A program made the position numbers and the translations under genes. Positions 3,082 to 6,394 of a stretch of DNA of 6,394 nt are shown here, one piece after another. The notes under the pieces were generated by a model. That model saw only the letters and a program-made list of their open reading frames with translations, did no database searches and was not told the origin of the DNA. The stretch is from assembly GCA_934754425.1 (NCBI GenBank), contig CAKVIN010000035.1, positions 1 to 6,394 on the forward strand. Direction: 5' to 3'. The stretch is from an uncultured Candidatus Melainabacteria bacterium. Lineage in GTDB: Bacteria; Cyanobacteriota; Vampirovibrionia; Gastranaerophilales; Gastranaerophilaceae. Numbering within the stretch: position 1 is the stretch's first letter; the number at the start of each line of letters is the position of its first letter.

Positions 3082-5943
3082 ATGAGTATCAATTTAAGAT
3101 CACAAAGCGAATTAAAAAGAATTTTACTAAACCCTAATGATAGTAAAAAAAACAAACATGAACAACAAGAATTGAAAGTAGAGGAAAATATTCAAATTGT
3201 AGCACCTGAATCTAAAAAAGTTACAGCATCTATTACAGATATTTTGGCATCTTATAATAAAGGTAGTGTTAATGTTCTTCCAAAAGCAAGTGGTAATATT
3301 CCAATTCCTGAAGGTGTTAGTACAAGAGATGTTGATGGAAACACTGTTACTACATTTAGATATAATGGTAGAATTCAGACTCAAATTTATGGTTCTGATT
3401 TTAATCCAAAAACAATTATTGATAAATTTGTAATAAAAGATGTTATATCTGTTTTACCTGTTGAACCAAATACGACCAATGAATCAAACGGCGTAAATAG
3501 TGAAATTGATGAAAAAGTAGAACAAGGTGGTACTGGTGATTGTTGGTTATTAACCGGAGTTTTAGCGCTTAATAGCACTGATATCGGTAAGAAAATTATT
3601 AAAAGTTCTATTACATCAAATCCAGATGGTAGTGTTACGGTAAACTTTAAAGGTGTTGGCGTAAGCTATACAATTTCTTTAGAAGAAATCAAAAAACACG
3701 ATACTGATAATATCAAAAATGATGCATATTCAAATGGCGACAATGATATGTTGGTTTTGGAATTAGCAGTAGAAAAACTAAAAAAAGACATTGAATCAGG
3801 TAAAGTTACAATTGCTCCTGGTGAAAAGACTTGGGAAGGTGATAGAGATGGTAGTATTGAAGGTGGTTTTGCACAACAAATGCTATATTTCTTGACAGGT
3901 AGAACTTCTAGCACATATTTGATGAATGGTTCTTCTGGAAATAACGTTGTACCTCTTAGCCAAGAGGCTATTTATGAATTATTTAATAAAGCATTAGATT
4001 CTGGAGAAACCGCTTTAACATTCGGTTTATATTACAATGAACATGAAGGCACTTGTGTCGATGGCAAGAAATTTTATATTGACTTGCAAGATGGTGGTCA
4101 TGCATTAGCTATTACAAATTTAACAAAAGATACAGTAACTTTTGTTAATCCTTGGGATTCTACTAAAGAATATACAATGACTTGGGCTGAGTTTGCAAAA
4201 ATCGGCGTTGCACTCATTTCTATTACTGATTTGAATGGTTTGGAAGGTTTAGTTGAACCGGATGAGCCCGCAACTCCAGATCCTGTAGAACCAGATCCAG
4301 TAGAACCTGAGCCAACACCAGACCCAGTTGACCCTGATCCAGTTATTCCTGATGACCCTGTTAATCCTGACACACCTACTGATAATGGTGCTGCAGAATT
4401 GAAAGCGCAAGGTTTCACTCAAGCTGATATTGATGAATATTTTGACAAAACAGAAGACGGTAAATATGAATTGAAATCTGGTATTAAATTTAGCTACTAT
4501 CCAACATTTAATGATCTGATTAATAAGACAAATCTAACTGAAAAAACTATTACAACTATAGAAGAACTAAAAGAATATTGTGGTGCAAATCAACGTAAAT
4601 CATTGCTTGATGAAGGTTGGACAGATGAACTTATTGATAAATATTTTACTAAAAGCAAACAATTGGATACAGGCAAGTTCACCTATTCAATAACCGGTTC
4701 AGTACCAATAAATATAAGTACAGCAGAAGCCAACAATAAGGAACAAAAACCATACACCATAGAAAAAGATTATAGTGGTAATACTATAATAAATATTAGA
4801 AAGAGCTACGGTAATATAAATATTATTGTAAAACCTGATGGTACATATTCAGAAATCCTTAAAAAAGGTGCTTTATACTCTACTCCTGATGAATTGAAAG
4901 ACAAAGGTTTTACTCAAGAACAAATCAGTAAATGGTTTGAGGAAGATGCTGATGGTTTTTACAAAATGAAAAATATGATGCTAGGAACAGGTGATTATTC
5001 AAATTCATTTAGAGAATTCAAATCAGTTGATGAACTTGCTAAGTACATTGGTGCAGATAGTAGAGTTGCATTGAAGAAACAAGGTGTGCCTGATGAAATC
5101 ATTGATAAATTCTTCGAATTGAAACGTACTGGTGCTGATGGTAGCTTTAGTTATGAATTGAAAGTTGAAGGTAATTATACAATCACTAACCAAGGCGAAA
5201 ACAAATTAATCAGAATTCAAAACAAAGAAGATGATACAATTACTGAAATTTTGGTTAAAAAAGACGGTACATACACTATCGAAACAAACGAAATTATTAA
5301 TATCGGAGAAACTGATGATGCGAAAGCGGTTGCAGGTTCTGCTAACGAACTTTTGGCTCAAGGTTTCACTCAATCTGACATTGATAAATATTTCTACAAA
5401 AAGAATAATCAATATTTCTTAAGATCAAATATTACATTTAGAAGAAAAGGTGCAAACGGCTATGAAAACTTTAATATCACAACTTTAGAAGAATTGAAAG
5501 AATACTCAGGTGCAAATTCTCGTAAAGCATTGCGTGATCAAGGTTTACCTGATGAATTGATAGATAAATATTACGACAAAGAAATTAGAGATGGTAAGAT
5601 TGTTTATACATCATATGATACAAGTGTTGGTAAAGACGGCAACAATACTGTTTTGACTTGGCATAGCAATTGGAAGACTATGGACGGCAGTGCTCCTTGT
5701 AGAGAATACATCATTAAACCTGATGGCACATATACAGTGATTGAATATACGTCAGATCAAATTACAGATACAACAAGAACTCATTACATGTTGACTGAAA
5801 AAGGTTTATCAGAATCAGATATTCAAAAATTCTTTACAGAAAAAGACGGTTTGTATACTTTGAAAAAAGGTATTATGTACAAAGGACAGTATATTAATTC
5901 TGTTGAAGATTTGGTAGATGCTTTGAATAAAAATAAAAAGTAA
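3082..5943 (+). CDS. Calpain-family (C2) cysteine protease-like protein with long C-terminal repeats
   Basis: The 953-residue product has a calpain-type papain-fold domain at about 140-385. QGGTGDCWLL holds Gln148 (oxyanion hole) and nucleophile Cys154, GGHALAI holds His340, and VNPWD holds Asn356. This complete Cys-His-Asn triad suggests an active peptidase. Residues 1-140 are hydrophilic and unrecognised, possibly a propeptide or targeting region. No Sec signal or membrane segment is seen, so location is unclear: cytoplasm or a non-Sec export route. A Pro/Asp/Glu linker (about 391-434, DPVEP-like units) joins the catalytic part to about 3.3 repeats of roughly 150 residues (439-953). The start ATG 3082 has TAAGGAG (3068-3074) seven bases upstream. 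The gene follows the candidate promoter switch, so expression may be phase-variable. Typical substrates of bacterial calpains are poorly defined, and I infer none. A fully non-proteolytic adhesin or effector-like role for the repeats is possible. Confidence 0.85.
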   Translation: MSINLRSQSELKRILLNPNDSKKNKHEQQELKVEENIQIVAPESKKVTASITDILASYNKGSVNVLPKASGNIPIPEGVSTRDVDGNTVTTFRYNGRIQTQIYGSDFNPKTIIDKFVIKDVISVLPVEPNTTNESNGVNSEIDEKVEQGGTGDCWLLTGVLALNSTDIGKKIIKSSITSNPDGSVTVNFKGVGVSYTISLEEIKKHDTDNIKNDAYSNGDNDMLVLELAVEKLKKDIESGKVTIAPGEKTWEGDRDGSIEGGFAQQMLYFLTGRTSSTYLMNGSSGNNVVPLSQEAIYELFNKALDSGETALTFGLYYNEHEGTCVDGKKFYIDLQDGGHALAITNLTKDTVTFVNPWDSTKEYTMTWAEFAKIGVALISITDLNGLEGLVEPDEPATPDPVEPDPVEPEPTPDPVDPDPVIPDDPVNPDTPTDNGAAELKAQGFTQADIDEYFDKTEDGKYELKSGIKFSYYPTFNDLINKTNLTEKTITTIEELKEYCGANQRKSLLDEGWTDELIDKYFTKSKQLDTGKFTYSITGSVPINISTAEANNKEQKPYTIEKDYSGNTIINIRKSYGNINIIVKPDGTYSEILKKGALYSTPDELKDKGFTQEQISKWFEEDADGFYKMKNMMLGTGDYSNSFREFKSVDELAKYIGADSRVALKKQGVPDEIIDKFFELKRTGADGSFSYELKVEGNYTITNQGENKLIRIQNKEDDTITEILVKKDGTYTIETNEIINIGETDDAKAVAGSANELLAQGFTQSDIDKYFYKKNNQYFLRSNITFRRKGANGYENFNITTLEELKEYSGANSRKALRDQGLPDELIDKYYDKEIRDGKIVYTSYDTSVGKDGNNTVLTWHSNWKTMDGSAPCREYIIKPDGTYTVIEYTSDQITDTTRTHYMLTEKGLSESDIQKFFTEKDGLYTLKKGIMYKGQYINSVEDLVDALNKNKK
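4252..4383 (+). repeat. DNA encoding a Pro/Asp/Glu-rich linker
   Basis: Codons 391-434 of the calpain-like gene encode near-repeats of DPVEP, EPTPD and DPVDP type. Such acidic proline-rich strings are usually extended, flexible tethers between a folded catalytic domain and binding or surface repeats. The short degenerate DNA repeats could vary in number between strains. A long antisense reading frame across it is a composition artefact. Confidence 0.8.
4396..5940 (+). repeat. Three full and one partial ~150-residue protein repeats
   Basis: Repeat starts align at residues 439, 604, 756 and 903. Each full repeat has a first module with a GFTQxxIDKYF-like motif (Gly444, Gly609, Gly761; GLSESDIQKFF at Gly908 in the partial copy). 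This is followed by an aromatic and charged segment, then a second module EELKEYxGANxRKxLxxxGLPDELIDKYF (Gly512, Gly668, Gly821). Each closes with a KPDGTY or KKDGTY motif (584-589, 727-731, 879-884). Seven related modules are therefore present. Lengths shrink from 165 to 152 to 147 residues, and the last copy stops after its first module. I do not recognise the repeat family; a ligand- or surface-binding array is plausible but unproven. Confidence 0.85.
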
Positions 5944-5958
5944 TTGATGAATAATTAT

Positions 5959-6050
5959 GGATTGCCACGAAAAACAAAGTTTTTCTCGCAATGACAGCCC
6001 GCTGGAAATTCCGCCGCCACGTCATTACGAGGAACGACAGTAACGAATCC
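5959..6050. repeat. REP-like palindromic repeat element
   Basis: The element opens with GGATTGCCACG (5959-5969) and closes with AATCC (6046-6050). CTCGCAATGAC (5985-5995) pairs with GTCATTACGAG (6021-6031) with one mismatch. A nested hairpin, GAAAAAC-AAA-GTTTTTC (5969-5985), sits in the left half. The CGTCATTGCGAGGAACGA / GGATTGCCACG signature is a dispersed intergenic palindrome type I know from several unrelated bacterial lineages. It begins 15 nt after the calpain-like stop and ends 24 nt before the next gene. It could attenuate or stabilise the transcript; no T-tract terminator is evident. Confidence 0.75.
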
Positions 6051-6074
6051 ACTAAAAATTTAAGGAGATAAATA

Positions 6075-6394
6075 ATGTCAAACACAATCAGACCAAAAGT
6101 TAGTGAAGCTATTAAGCAAATAGCAAGCTCAGATAACACAGGTAAAAGTAAATCAAAAATTGATACAAAAAAAGAATTCAACGCTTTGCAAGATTATTTA
6201 TCAGGAAATTACGAAGAACTAAATACGGCAGAAAAAAATAGTATTCAGAGATTGTTGGATAATGCGAAAGAGTATTTGAAAAATACAATCGGTAAAGAAG
6301 ACCTTTCTACTTCTAAAAATGATGATACAGACCAAACCCTTGAAAACACTGGCAATACTGAATCAAACAATCATGATGACCTTTCTATTTCAAA
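6075..6394 (+). CDS. Start of a hydrophilic repeat-containing protein, truncated by the window edge
   Basis: The frame is open from ATG 6075 to the window end (106 codons), with AAGGAG (6062-6067) seven bases upstream, the same spacing as the calpain-like gene. The product begins MSNTIRPKVSEAIKQI. It has a charged helical region (about 30-75, including EFNALQDYLSGNYEELN and KNSIQRLLDNAKEYL), then a Ser/Thr/Asn/Asp-rich tail. There EDLSTSK (75-81) recurs as DDLSIS (101-106) exactly 26 residues apart, so a repeat array may be starting. There is no signal peptide or membrane segment. I do not recognise the family. It is probably co-transcribed with the calpain-like gene, though a REP-like element separates them and I see no clear promoter of its own. 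Confidence 0.8.
   Translation, partial: MSNTIRPKVSEAIKQIASSDNTGKSKSKIDTKKEFNALQDYLSGNYEELNTAEKNSIQRLLDNAKEYLKNTIGKEDLSTSKNDDTDQTLENTGNTESNNHDDLSIS

Noticed and set aside
3127..3914. Three antisense frames over the first third of the calpain-like gene
   Set aside because: They lie opposite a conserved catalytic-domain gene, show biased low-complexity products and lack ribosome binding sites.
4098..4418. Antisense frame rich in Gly-Ser-Thr over the proline linker
   Set aside because: It is the mirror of CCA/GAT-type codon repeats on the coding strand, with no ribosome binding site or promoter.
5894..6181. Antisense frame across the REP-like element, with a hydrophobic product
   Set aside because: It spans the end of one + strand gene, a palindromic repeat and the start of another; no start signals support it.

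Overview
The window is AT-rich, gene-dense bacterial DNA using the standard code, with AGGAG-type ribosome binding sites. The base composition, the MurA sequence style, a calpain-like protein and a GTCATT..CGAGGAACGA REP-like repeat would suit an uncultured gut lineage such as Gastranaerophilales (Melainabacteria). That placement is a low-confidence impression. All recognisable genes lie on the + strand.

Region by region. Positions 1-248 hold two tandem copies of a 124-bp non-coding repeat, followed by a 12-bp inverted repeat. A good sigma70-type promoter (264-292) then drives murA (peptidoglycan precursor synthesis), which overlaps a small unrecognised gene with an internally duplicated RWYDxDP motif. 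A hairpin terminator at about 1978-2034 closes this housekeeping unit.

The second half looks accessory. A 181-residue catalytic-domain-only tyrosine recombinase (2203-2748) is followed by a 333-bp intergenic region. That region carries two 28-bp recombination-site-like sequences, 27/28 identical and in inverted orientation (cores 2803-2830 and 3004-3031). Each is a palindrome around an asymmetric centre, with the 11-6-11 layout of dif-type sites. They bracket about 200 bp containing a rightward promoter candidate (2920-2947). The gene downstream (3082-5943) encodes a 953-residue calpain-family (C2) cysteine protease-like protein. It has an intact Cys-His-Asn triad, a Pro/Asp/Glu linker and about 3.3 long repeats. 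A REP-like palindromic element and the start of another hydrophilic, repeat-containing protein (6075 to the window edge) follow.

Main interpretation: the recombinase, inverted sites, promoter segment and calpain-like gene form a candidate phase-variation switch, analogous in layout to the E. coli fim switch. The recombinase would flip the promoter segment and turn the protease-like gene on or off. The inverted sites, catalytic residues and gene order are visible in the sequence; the inversion is inferred. A second, weaker link is an operator-like dyad, TTACAATT-N9-AATTGTAA, found in both the murA promoter and the invertible segment.
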